29,156 nt of DNA from an uncultured Collinsella sp. (lineage in GTDB: Bacteria; Actinomycetota; Coriobacteriia; Coriobacteriales; Coriobacteriaceae), in contig CABRIF010000018.1 of the NCBI GenBank assembly GCA_902470925.1, positions 1 through 29,156 of the forward strand, written 5' to 3'. Shown here piece after piece: positions 15,172-22,142 of the stretch (positions within the stretch are counted from its first letter, which is position 1; each line of letters starts with the position of its first letter). Under the pieces are notes generated by a model. The model was not told the DNA's origin. It searched no databases and worked only from the letters and a program-made list of their open reading frames with translations. A program made the translations under genes and the position numbers.

Positions 15172-16470
15172 ATGGCGAAGGAGAAGCACGGAAGGCGGGT
15201 TGGCGCCGCGGGTTCGACCGGCGCTGCGGACCAGGGAGGCGCTGCGGGCCGGGCTGATGCCGTGGGCCAGGTTGGCACCGTGAGTCGAGCCAATGCCGTG
15301 GGCGGGGTGGACGCTGTGGACCAGGCGGAGACCATGGGCCGAGCTGATGCCGCGAACCAGACGAATGCCGTGGACCAGAGAAAGGCTGCGGGCCGGGCGG
15401 TGGATGTGGACCAGACGGACGCTGCAGACCAGATGGACGTCGCTGGCAAGGCGACGGATATGGGCTGCGGGCTTTCGGCTGCGTCTGACCCTGGGGTCCG
15501 GGCAATTCAGGAGGATGGGCGCTCCGTGGGGCAGGTGCCCACCGGGACGGACTGCGGCGCGCAGGCGGCGGGCGACGCCGGACGCGAATCGACGGCGCCT
15601 CGCGATACTGCGCCCACCGCACGGCTGACGAGTCCCTACGTGACGTTCGAGGATCCGGCGGCTGCAGATGGCAGCTCGACGGCGCGACCTGCGGCGGCCT
15701 CCCGCCGTCGCGGGCGCATCGCGGCGTCCGTGGCCGTCGCCGTGGGGCTTGCCCTCATCGTGTGCTCGCTCGGCTTCATGGCGCCGGGTGCCGATGCTGG
15801 CTGGTCGCTCGCCTGGCTGTTCCAAACCACGGCATCCGAGGCCGACGCATCCGGCGCCGGCTCTGCCGCGGGGTCGGCTGCGTCGTCGTCGGGGTCGGGT
15901 GCCGCCTCTGATGCGGACGCCAGCCAGCAGGAAGGCGATCAGCAAGCCGCGGGGGCATCGGAAGCGTCGGCTTCCGAGGACGCTGCCGGCGCCGCCTCGT
16001 CCGGTGGCTCGGCATCATCCGGCTCGGGTGCGCAGGCGCCCGCCGATGCTTCCGGCGCGGCGGGATCTGCTACCGCCTCGTCCGGCAGCTCCGGGCAGGC
16101 ATCGGACGGCGCGGCGACAGGGGACTCCTCCTCAGCCCAGCCCGAGCAGCCGCAGCGTCAAACGGTGACCGTATCGGTTGCGGTGAGCTCGGACGCCGCG
16201 GGCGGCTCTGTGGCGGCGAGCGGGACCTACACGTTCGACCAGGGGGCTACGGTCTACGATGCCCTGCGGGCGCTGGGGCTCAGCGTCAACGCCCAGTCCT
16301 CGCAATACGGCATCTACGTGAGCGCCATCGGCGGCCTGGCCGAAAAGGAGCACGGGGCCACGAGCGGCTGGATGTATACCGTGAACGGCCGGGTGGCCAA
16401 TGTGGCGTGCAGCGCGTACAAGCTGCATGATGGCGATGCGGTGAGCTGGTATTACGTAACCGGAAACTAG
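15172..16470 (+). CDS. Membrane-anchored DUF4430 protein
   Basis: Protein of 432 residues starting nine bases after the previous stop, with GGGGG in the gap; the two genes form one operon. Residues 24-95 are a degenerate hydrophilic repeat (units like NAVDQ, ADAVGQ, GRADA). A single membrane helix at 183-203 (IAASVAVAVGLALIVCSLGFM) implies a cytoplasmic N-terminus and an external remainder. A Ser/Ala/Gly linker of roughly 110 residues leads to a C-terminal DUF4430 module (about 328-432): TYTFDQGATVYDALRALGL, SGWMYTVNGR, YKLHDGDAVSWYYVTGN. With the preceding protein it would make a pair of surface modules under cobalamin control, possibly passing corrinoid to a transporter encoded elsewhere. 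Binding has not been shown for this family member. Confidence 0.85.
   Translation: MAKEKHGRRVGAAGSTGAADQGGAAGRADAVGQVGTVSRANAVGGVDAVDQAETMGRADAANQTNAVDQRKAAGRAVDVDQTDAADQMDVAGKATDMGCGLSAASDPGVRAIQEDGRSVGQVPTGTDCGAQAAGDAGRESTAPRDTAPTARLTSPYVTFEDPAAADGSSTARPAAASRRRGRIAASVAVAVGLALIVCSLGFMAPGADAGWSLAWLFQTTASEADASGAGSAAGSAASSSGSGAASDADASQQEGDQQAAGASEASASEDAAGAASSGGSASSGSGAQAPADASGAAGSATASSGSSGQASDGAATGDSSSAQPEQPQRQTVTVSVAVSSDAAGGSVAASGTYTFDQGATVYDALRALGLSVNAQSSQYGIYVSAIGGLAEKEHGATSGWMYTVNGRVANVACSAYKLHDGDAVSWYYVTGN
15241..15456 (+). repeat. Degenerate short repeats within the DUF4430 gene
   Basis: Units resembling GCCGTGGACCAG and GGCCGGGCTGATGCC recur every 15-36 bases and encode the AVDQ/GRADA repeats ahead of the membrane helix. 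Such repeats are prone to length change. Confidence 0.6.
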
Positions 16471-16656
16471 GGTTCGCGTTCCGGCCATCGGCGCACGTAG
16501 GGTTCGGATTGTAGCCATCGGCACATCCCGGGTTCGGATTGAGGCCATCGACGCACATAGGGTTCGGCGTTCGTCCATTCAGAGGCAAAAAACCGCCTCA
16601 GATGGCCAAACGCCGAACCCTTGTTACACGAATGGACAGTATGCGAACCCGGGATG
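16470..16656. repeat. 30-bp tandem repeats that reverse orientation around a hairpin
   Basis: GGGTTCG begins at 16470, 16500, 16530 and 16560, exactly 30 bases apart. Each unit carries CCAT 15-16 bases further on. After a short stem-loop (GAGGC-AAAAAACC-GCCTC near 16582-16599) the same unit recurs inverted, with CGAACCC at 16614 and 16644, again 30 apart. GGGTTCGGCGTT (16560-16571) pairs perfectly with AACGCCGAACCC (16609-16620), and CATCCCGGGTTCG (16524-16536) with CGAACCCGGGATG (16644-16656). The first unit overlaps the stop codon of the DUF4430 gene. The rest of the gap to 16707 shows only one more partial palindrome (16666-16682). Confidence 0.85.
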
Positions 16657-16707
16657 CACCAACAAGCGGACCCGGGTTCCGCTGACAGGTGACATGCAAG
16701 CCGATGC

Positions 16708-17175
16708 TTAGCTGTTGCGGCCGGCGTCCAGGAACTTACGGCGCGAGAAATAGTTGTACCAGGTCACGAAAAACGTCGAGATGAACTTCATCGCCATGGT
16801 GCCGATATTCAAGATGCCAACACCGATGAACATGTAGAGGTCGTTCAAGCCCAAGCCGACCGCGGAGAGGACCGCGAAGATGGTGAACTCGCGTTTGCGG
16901 CTCAGGTCGTCTCGGCGCGTGAACACGTACTTCATGCTGAGCAGATAGTTCACCACGATGGAGGCCGCAAACGAGACGGTGGTCGCCAGCAGGTAGTTCA
17001 TCTGGGCGGCATGAAGCAGCCAGGCAAGCAGGGCGTACTCGACCGCTAGAGATGCGAGGCCCACGATGGCGAATCGCATGAACTGCTGAGTTGTAGGGGA
17101 GCCGGCTGCTGCGCGCACCGTATCACTTCCGACCTTGCGAATGGGTAACCTGTCTGCACCGGAGTGCCATATCAT
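16708..17175 (-). CDS. GtrA-family membrane protein
   Basis: Small membrane protein (155 residues as drawn) with four predicted helices: FAIVGLASLAVEYALLAWLL, TVSFAASIVVNYLLSMKYVF, FAVLSAVGLGLNDLYMFIGV and FISTFFVTWYNYFSRRKFL. The pattern Y-x2-S-x-KYVF, then N near helix 4 with the basic SRRKFL end, is typical of GtrA proteins, which are thought to help move undecaprenyl-linked sugars across the membrane during polysaccharide or teichoic-acid modification. The start is doubtful: a -10-like TATACT (17184-17179) ends three bases before ATG 17175, so a promoter there would favour a later start such as GTG 17118. The 200-base gap upstream (17176-17375) holds no gene. Confidence 0.85.
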   Translation of the reverse strand: MIWHSGADRLPIRKVGSDTVRAAAGSPTTQQFMRFAIVGLASLAVEYALLAWLLHAAQMNYLLATTVSFAASIVVNYLLSMKYVFTRRDDLSRKREFTIFAVLSAVGLGLNDLYMFIGVGILNIGTMAMKFISTFFVTWYNYFSRRKFLDAGRNS

Positions 17176-17375
17176 TTCAGTATACGAAAAACACCGCAGA
17201 AACGTAAGCTCTTTGTTCGGGTACCGTGTAGCGCACGTGAATCTGGGTCCGTGACATGCCCGAAATGCTCATCGTTTCCTGCCGCCCGTCGTCCGCTACC
17301 CGTCGTGTCTGCCGTACGGTCGCTGTCTTCCGCATCACGCGCGGTGGCCCCCGTCGCCCGCTTCGCCCGTTCGCC

Positions 17376-17777
17376 TTACGCGTGCTCTGCCGTCCCGCCG
17401 TCGAGCAGCAGCTTGCGCGAGATGAAGTTGTAGACCATCACCAGGGCCGTGGCGCAGATTTTGGCGATGTTCGCCTCCAGGGCAAGCCCGCGGTTGAGCG
17501 CCAGCACGATGCCGTCATTCAGCAGCAGGCCAATCACGGATAGGATGACGAAGATGGCGAACTCCCGTCGCTTGCTCATGCCGTCTCGATGGCTGAAGAC
17601 GTACTTCATGCTGGCCACGTAGTTGAAGATGACCGACACCACGAAGCCCGCGGTATTGCTGGCGAGGATGTTGACGTTGCAGCCGTAGTGCAGCAGGTTC
17701 ATGATGCCGAAATCGATCACGGTGGCGATGATGCCCACGATGCCGAATCCGGCGATCTGGCCAAGTAGCTTCTTCAT
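17376..17777 (-). CDS. GtrA-family membrane protein (second copy)
   Basis: Compact GtrA protein of 133 residues with four helices: IAGFGIVGIIATVIDFGIMN, NTAGFVVSVIFNYVASMKYV, FVILSVIGLLLNDGIVLALN and ICATALVMVYNFISRKLLL. It shares the NY-x-x-SMKYVF and N(F/Y)-x-SRRK/SRK signatures with its neighbour at 16708-17175 but is clearly diverged, so this is an old duplication. AGGAGG lies six bases upstream of ATG 17777, an unambiguous start. Upstream it has a duplicated 43-bp unit that may hold its promoter. A role in lipid-linked sugar translocation is inferred from the family; no glycosyltransferase is adjacent to confirm it. Confidence 0.9.
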   Translation of the reverse strand: MKKLLGQIAGFGIVGIIATVIDFGIMNLLHYGCNVNILASNTAGFVVSVIFNYVASMKYVFSHRDGMSKRREFAIFVILSVIGLLLNDGIVLALNRGLALEANIAKICATALVMVYNFISRKLLLDGGTAEHA

Positions 17778-17810
17778 GAGGAACCTCCTGTCTGCGCACG
17801 CCGGAGCGTA

Positions 17811-17903
17811 CGGGCGGTCTGCCGCAGCGGCGTCGGTACCGCATTGTACCGAACGGGCGGTCTGCCACAGCGGCGTCGGTACCGCATTGTACCGAACGGG
17901 CGG
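17811..17903 (-). repeat. 43-bp tandem duplication carrying -10-like boxes upstream of gtrA
   Basis: Units at 17811-17853 and 17854-17896 differ at one base; a third begins at 17897 and stops after seven bases. Each unit contains the inverted repeat TCGGTAC-CGCATT-GTACCGA, and on the minus strand GGTACAAT, whose TACAAT (17848-17843 and 17891-17886) is a good -10 hexamer pointing toward the second gtrA gene. No convincing -35 is seen. Confidence 0.8.
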
Positions 17904-17968
17904 CCGCCTCCCTGCGCATCTTGCGACAAGTGGATATTCTCCTCATAGCCGCTGAGTCCTATGGTACA

Positions 17969-17998
17969 TTGCATGTATTTGCACGGCTGCGTTATACC
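17969..17998 (+). promoter_or_regulatory. Probable degV promoter
   Basis: TTGCAT (17969-17974) and TATACC (17993-17998) are spaced by 18 bases. Transcription would begin near 18005, leaving a short leader that holds the GAGGAG ribosome site. Confidence 0.45.
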
Positions 17999-18019
17999 AC
18001 ATGAACTGAGGAGCACCGT

Positions 18020-18907
18020 ATGTGCGATTACATCCTGACAAGCGAGTCGACCGCCGATTACCCCCGCGCGTTTTTCGAGGAGCGCCATATTCCCTTCGCG
18101 AGCTTCCACTACGAGCTCGATGGGGCCGCCGGCTTGGACGACCTGTACCAATCGGTGTCCAGCGAGGCGTTTTTCTCCGCGCTCAAAGATGGCGGCCGTT
18201 CCACGACGTCGCAGCCGAGCGCCGGTGAGTACGCAAGCCTGTGGCGCCCCCATCTCAAGCAGGGTCTCGATGTGGTGCACCTGACGCTCTCCTCCGGGAT
18301 CTCGGGTGCGTTCAACTCCGCCTCCGTTGCCGCCGAGCAGCTTGCGTCCGAGTTTCCCGAGCGCACGATCCATGTGGTCGATTCGCTGGCGGCAAGCTCT
18401 GGCTTCGGCCTGCTGCTCGAGCAGATGGCCGACCGTCGCGATGCCGGGATGTCCGCGGCCGACCTGGCCGACTGGGCGCGCGATCACCGCCTCGAGGTCA
18501 ATCACTGGTTCTTCGTTTCCGACTTGGATTGCCTGAAGCGCGGCGGGCGCGTTTCGGCGGCGAGCGCGGTGATCGCCACGGCGCTCAAGATCTGCCCGGT
18601 TCTTGACGTGGATTTCGAGGGGCACCTGATCCCGCGCACGAAGATCCGCACCGCGCGCAAGGCCGTCCGCGAGCTGGCGCGCGTGTTCGCCGAGCGCGTG
18701 GAAGGCGGCGCGGCCACCACGGGTCCGTGCGCGATCTCACATTCCCACTGCCGTGAGGAGGCAGAACAGCTTGCCGAGATGATCGGTGCGTTCGCGCCGG
18801 CGCTCGCCGGCAAGGTGGCGATCTACGACATCGGTACCGTGATCGGTTCGCACACGGGTCCGGGAACCGTGGCCCTCTTCTTCATGGGCCAGCGCCGCAG
18901 CGCGTAG
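18020..18907 (+). CDS. DegV family fatty-acid-binding protein
   Basis: Cytoplasmic protein of 295 residues matching the DegV family along its length: N-terminal ILTSESTADYP, the loop RSTTSQPSAGEY, VVHLTLSSGISGAFNSA, VVDSLAASSGFGLLL, CLKRGGRVSAASAVIATAL, and C-terminal GTVIGSHTGPGTVALFFMG. Family members bind a single fatty acid; in Firmicutes the FakB proteins present it to the kinase FakA for phosphorylation. No FakA-like kinase is in this window, so a FakB role is only possible. GAGGAG six bases before ATG 18020 fixes the start. It stands alone between the gtrA genes and a convergent TIM-barrel gene. Confidence 0.93.
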   Translation: MCDYILTSESTADYPRAFFEERHIPFASFHYELDGAAGLDDLYQSVSSEAFFSALKDGGRSTTSQPSAGEYASLWRPHLKQGLDVVHLTLSSGISGAFNSASVAAEQLASEFPERTIHVVDSLAASSGFGLLLEQMADRRDAGMSAADLADWARDHRLEVNHWFFVSDLDCLKRGGRVSAASAVIATALKICPVLDVDFEGHLIPRTKIRTARKAVRELARVFAERVEGGAATTGPCAISHSHCREEAEQLAEMIGAFAPALAGKVAIYDIGTVIGSHTGPGTVALFFMGQRRSA

Positions 18908-18917
18908 GCGAGGCGCG

Positions 18918-19142
18918 CCGGCTGCGGGTGCGGGCTCGGTTGCGCGTACGGGCGCGTCCGCAGCCGGGTTTCTCGCCAGCGGTCCGTCGGGGTCCGCGGG
19001 TGCGAAACCCAGGCCAGCCGCGTACCCCACGCCGTCCGTCCGGAGGGCGCCCGGAGCGGTGTCGCACCCCGCGTCTCCCGCCTGGAGCAGTGCCATATCC
19101 CAAACCGTCCGCCCGGAGCGGCGCCGTACCCTGGGCCGTCCT
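18918..19142. repeat. Intergenic hairpin and degenerate ~31-bp repeats
   Basis: The 289-base gap between convergent genes contains a perfect 10-bp inverted repeat CCGGCTGCGG/CCGCAGCCGG (18918-18927, 18958-18967, followed by GTTTCT), a possible degV terminator. It also has about three degenerate units starting C(C/T)GGAG at 19051, 19081 and 19112, with recurring GTCCG and ACCC blocks. No coding sequence is evident. Confidence 0.45.
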
Positions 19143-19196
19143 CCCGGCGGGCATCCCCGTGCGCCCTGTGCTCGAGGTGTCCGCCGGGCGTCGCTG

Positions 19197-20372
19197 CTAT
19201 TTCCGCCCGCGGAAGAACGACAGCGGCGGGAACCCGCCCCGCCCCCGGTGACGGCGGCGCGTGGTGGCCCGGGCGATGAGCTCATCGGGGATCGGCACGT
19301 CGGCGCGCGCTCTCTCGAGCGGGTTGACGTCGGCGGCGGCCACCGGGTCCATGATGGGAGCGGTGGGCTTGACTTCGGCTTCCCGATAGCGGCGCATCAT
19401 GTCGGCCTGGAGCTGCTGGGCTGAAGGCGGTGTCCAGATCACGGCGTTCGCGCCGGCCTGCACCGTCTCGCGCACCGACAGCGAGCTGCGGCCACCCGAG
19501 GCGATCAGCGGCAGGTTCGGATAGTGCTCGCGCAGCTCGCGTAGGACCGCGGGCGTGTCCTTGCCGGCGGCCACGTTCAAGATCTTCGCCCCGGCGCGCA
19601 CCTTGGCGTGCGCCACCGCATCGCAGCGCACGACGGTGGCGATGACGGGAATGTCCACGAGGCTGCAGATCTGCTCGATCATCTCGGGCGGCGCCGGCGA
19701 GTTCACCACCACGCCGGCAGCTCCCTGCATCTCGGAAACGGCCGCCAGCTGCACGGCGCGCTTGCCGGTGGTCGTGCCGCCGCCCACGCCCACGAACACC
19801 GGGGCCTCGGAGGCGGTGAGCAGGGCCTGCGTGATGGCGGGTTGCGCAGTGAAGGGGTAGACGGCGAAGATCGCGTCGGCGTTGGAGTTGCGGATCACCG
19901 CGACATCGGTGGTGTAGAGCAGCGATTTGATGCGACGCCCGAACAGCGTGAAGCCGCCGCACTCGTCCAGCTCGTCGGGCACGCGCAGCGGCGCCTTGCG
20001 CAGGCGGCCCTCAACCGGCGAGGGCTCCATGGGCAGGATGCCGCCGGGAGTGACCGCCATAGGTCCCTCGGCGAACTCGTCGGCGAGCTCGACCTCGGAG
20101 AAGTCGATGGATGCCTCGATCTGCTCGGGGACCTCGGCGTCGACGGCGAGCGCCGCCGGGCTCCCGTCGTCGCCGTCGAGGGCGGCGGGTTCGATGTCGT
20201 CGTCGGCCTCGGCGCGTTCGATGGCCGGGATCGACCCGGTGGCGGAGGGCGAGGGCGCCGACGTGCCGACTGTGCCGGCGGGCGGCACAGCGGCGTTCGG
20301 CCGCGGGTCGGGCACGGATGCGGAGCGGTTGATGTCGGCGCCGCCGACGGCGGGGCGGGATTGGTTTTCCAT
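19197..20372 (-). CDS. TIM-barrel protein of unknown substrate, with disordered N-terminus
   Basis: Protein of 391 residues. The first ~125 are an acidic Ala/Pro/Glu-rich stretch that looks disordered. The core (about 140-345) is a (beta/alpha)8-like barrel: DVAVIRNSNADAIFAVYPF, PVFVGVGGGTTTGKRAVQLA, GAAGVVVNSPAPPEMIEQI, DIPVIATVVRCDAVAHAKV, GAKILNVAAGKDTPAVL, LPLIASGGRSSLSVRETV, GANAVIWTPPSA. The GVGGGTTTGK loop and the ASGGR segment resemble phosphate-binding turns of flavin- or phosphate-dependent barrels, but I cannot name the reaction. A basic tail RRRHRGRGG ends it. The start at 20372 has GAGGGAG upstream, and a TACAAT -10 lies at 20443-20438. Confidence 0.8.
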   Translation of the reverse strand: MENQSRPAVGGADINRSASVPDPRPNAAVPPAGTVGTSAPSPSATGSIPAIERAEADDDIEPAALDGDDGSPAALAVDAEVPEQIEASIDFSEVELADEFAEGPMAVTPGGILPMEPSPVEGRLRKAPLRVPDELDECGGFTLFGRRIKSLLYTTDVAVIRNSNADAIFAVYPFTAQPAITQALLTASEAPVFVGVGGGTTTGKRAVQLAAVSEMQGAAGVVVNSPAPPEMIEQICSLVDIPVIATVVRCDAVAHAKVRAGAKILNVAAGKDTPAVLRELREHYPNLPLIASGGRSSLSVRETVQAGANAVIWTPPSAQQLQADMMRRYREAEVKPTAPIMDPVAAADVNPLERARADVPIPDELIARATTRRRHRGRGGFPPLSFFRGRK

Positions 20373-20437
20373 GGATGCTCCCTCGAAATGAAGGTCTTCG
20401 ACAGAACGGGGCGCCGTTTCGTACAGCGCATTGCGTC

Positions 20438-20443
20438 ATTGTA
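20438..20443 (-). promoter_or_regulatory. -10 box for the TIM-barrel gene
   Basis: TACAAT on the minus strand, within GGTACAATG, the same context as in the 43-bp repeats at 17811-17896. It lies 65 bases before ATG 20372. No clear -35 is present. Confidence 0.45.
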
Positions 20444-20585
20444 CCCGGGTCATCAAACGTCAGCGCGGTGCGTGCGCAACCACGTAGTATTCACGGCTCT
20501 GTTGATTCGAAAACCCTCCCGTGGCGGGCGGCTGAATCTGCTATTCTGAGCAATCGGAGAAACGAGTCAGAAAGGTCCGGCGGAC

Positions 20586-20774
20586 ATGGAAGCGATGGGT
20601 TTGCAAGACGTCCTCATTCCCGTGCTGATCATCATCGGCGCCATCGTTGCCGTCGCGGTGGTCTACGCCGCCTGCGCCGCCGTGAAGGACCGTCGGGAGC
20701 GTCGGCGCGAGCAGGAGCTCGCCGCCCGCCGCCGTCGTGAGCGCGCACGGGGAGGCAGCCACACGCGGCTGTAA
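20586..20774 (+). CDS. Small single-helix membrane protein with Arg-rich tail
   Basis: Peptide of 62 residues with one membrane helix (IPVLIIIGAIVAVAVVYAAC, about 11-30) followed by a strongly basic cytoplasmic tail (DRRERRREQELAARRRRERA). The function is not recognisable. A -10-like TGCTATTCT (ending 20547) and AAAGG ten bases before ATG 20586 support expression; ATG 20595 is an alternative start. A strong intrinsic terminator follows 37 bases after the stop, which makes this a self-contained transcription unit and argues that it is a real gene. Confidence 0.75.
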   Translation: MEAMGLQDVLIPVLIIIGAIVAVAVVYAACAAVKDRRERRREQELAARRRRERARGGSHTRL

Positions 20775-20810
20775 GCGCGCATCCGGCGTTGCAGGCACAC
20801 CACGTATGGG

Positions 20811-20860
20811 AATGCCCGCGCCCCTTTGGTGCATCATCGCATCGGGGGCGCGGGCATTTT
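20811..20860 (+). terminator. Intrinsic terminator after the small membrane protein gene
   Basis: A perfect 14-bp stem AATGCCCGCGCCCC/GGGGCGCGGGCATT (20811-20824 and 20845-20858) ends in TTTT. Its mirror image, with AAT at the left edge, could also serve the minus strand. The rest of the gap to 21022 shows no gene. Confidence 0.8.
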
Positions 20861-21022
20861 GCACCGCGTGGCAACGGGGTGGCCGCAGGGACGCGCGGGG
20901 CTGTGCGGCGCGCGCCTCGACGTTGTCGGCGCAGGTCGCGCTTCCGTAGGCTCCGCGCCGGGCTCTGCTGCTGCGCGGCGCCTGCGGCGTGGCGGCCCCG
21001 ATCGTCCTGTGACGGTCGGCGT

Positions 21023-22036
21023 CTAGCGGCGCGTGCCGGCCTTCTTGCGCAGCGCGGCGACGAAGAAGCCCTCGAAGGCGCGTGTGGGGGCAACTAGAAG
21101 CGCCCCGGCAAGGCCGCACGGGAGCAGCGGGAGGGCGAAGGGGCCCTCAGCGCCCGCTGCCAGCACGATGGGTTGCGGCTCGCGCGGCTCGCCGTCTGCC
21201 GCGTGATCCCCGTCGGCGGCATCGAGCGCGATGGGGACGAGCTCGCAGTCCTTGTGGCGGCGTAGCGCCTCGGCAACGATGTGCTCGTTTTCCTCGGGCA
21301 GGATCGAGCAGGTGGAATACACGAGGGTGCCTCCCTGCTTCAGGACCGTCAGGCCGCGGTCGAGCAGCGCGCGCTGCGAGCGGACGGTCTTGGCGAGCAG
21401 GGCCGGGGTGATGCACCTCGCCGCTTTCGGGTCGTTCGCGCGCAGCGTGCCGGTGCCGGTGCAGGGGGCGTCGACGAGAACCTGGTCGAAGCGGAAGAAC
21501 TCGTCGAGCCGGCGTGCATCGCAGCGCATGACCTGGACGTTTTCCGCGCCGAGCTTGCGCAGGTTGTAGGCGAGCTTTTCGGCGCGCGGGGCGCTCATCT
21601 CGCAGGCGGTGAGGTGCGCCGCCCCGCCTGCGAGCGCGGCCAGCTGCGAGGTCTTGCCGCCTGGCGCCGCGCACATGTCGAGCACGTCGGCGCCCGCGCG
21701 CGGCCCCAAGACCAGCGGAGGCAGCATGGAGGAGAGGCTCTGCAGGTACACGCTGCCCGTGCGGTAGAGCTCGAGGTCCCACACCGCACGTTCGCTCGTT
21801 TCTGCAAGCACGAAGGCGTCTGGGTACCACGCAGGGTGCGAAAACTCGATGCCCGCCTGTGCGAGCGCGGCGCCCACGGCGTCCGCATCGGTTGCAAGCG
21901 TGTTGGCGCGCAGCGTGACCGGTCGGTCGCGGGCATCCCCGAAGCCCTGCGCGATGCGCGCGCACGTGGCCTCGTCGTAATGCTCGGCTAGCGTCTCGGC
22001 AACGAATGCCGGCATGGTATCGGCGGCGTTCGGCAT
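21023..22036 (-). CDS. RsmB/RsmF-type RNA m5C methyltransferase
   Basis: NOL1/NOP2/Sun-family enzyme of 337 residues that transfers methyl from S-adenosylmethionine to cytosine C5, most likely in 16S rRNA. Seen: motif I VLDMCAAPGGKTSQ (119-131), motif IV DAPCTGTGTLR with Cys192, and motif VI STCSILPEENE with Cys243; the two cysteines act as release base and nucleophile. No NusB-like N-terminal domain is present, so it is not full-length RsmB; the short C-terminal region (ALLVAPTRAFEGFFVAALRK) is closer to RsmF-like proteins. The start at 22036 is chosen because AAGGAG precedes it and the longer open frame upstream is basic and unconserved. It has its own -10, TACAAT, at 22081-22076. Confidence 0.9.
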   Translation of the reverse strand: MPNAADTMPAFVAETLAEHYDEATCARIAQGFGDARDRPVTLRANTLATDADAVGAALAQAGIEFSHPAWYPDAFVLAETSERAVWDLELYRTGSVYLQSLSSMLPPLVLGPRAGADVLDMCAAPGGKTSQLAALAGGAAHLTACEMSAPRAEKLAYNLRKLGAENVQVMRCDARRLDEFFRFDQVLVDAPCTGTGTLRANDPKAARCITPALLAKTVRSQRALLDRGLTVLKQGGTLVYSTCSILPEENEHIVAEALRRHKDCELVPIALDAADGDHAADGEPREPQPIVLAAGAEGPFALPLLPCGLAGALLVAPTRAFEGFFVAALRKKAGTRR

Positions 22037-22075
22037 GGTGTCCACGCTCCTTGAGTGAGGGTTGCAGGAACAACC

Positions 22076-22081
22076 ATTGTA
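22076..22081 (-). promoter_or_regulatory. -10 box for the rRNA methyltransferase gene
   Basis: TACAAT on the minus strand, 40 bases before ATG 22036, in the 106-base gap after ecfT. The predicted leader includes the small hairpin GGTTG-TTCCTG-CAACC and AAGGAG. No good -35 is present. Confidence 0.45.
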
Positions 22082-22142
22082 GGGCACGGCGTGCGGCGAC
22101 GGGGCGTGATCGTGGCGCGGGCGTGCTCGCGAGCGCGCAGGG

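Noticed and set aside
14122..15945. 607-codon minus-strand frame across the two DUF4430 genes
   Set aside because: It is antisense to two well-supported genes, Arg-rich, and without recognisable domains; it is a by-product of high GC.
16286..16588. Minus-strand frame with a repeating NPNPxCADG decapeptide
   Set aside because: The peptide repeat is simply the translated 30-bp DNA repeat continuing antisense into the DUF4430 gene; the pattern is better described as DNA.
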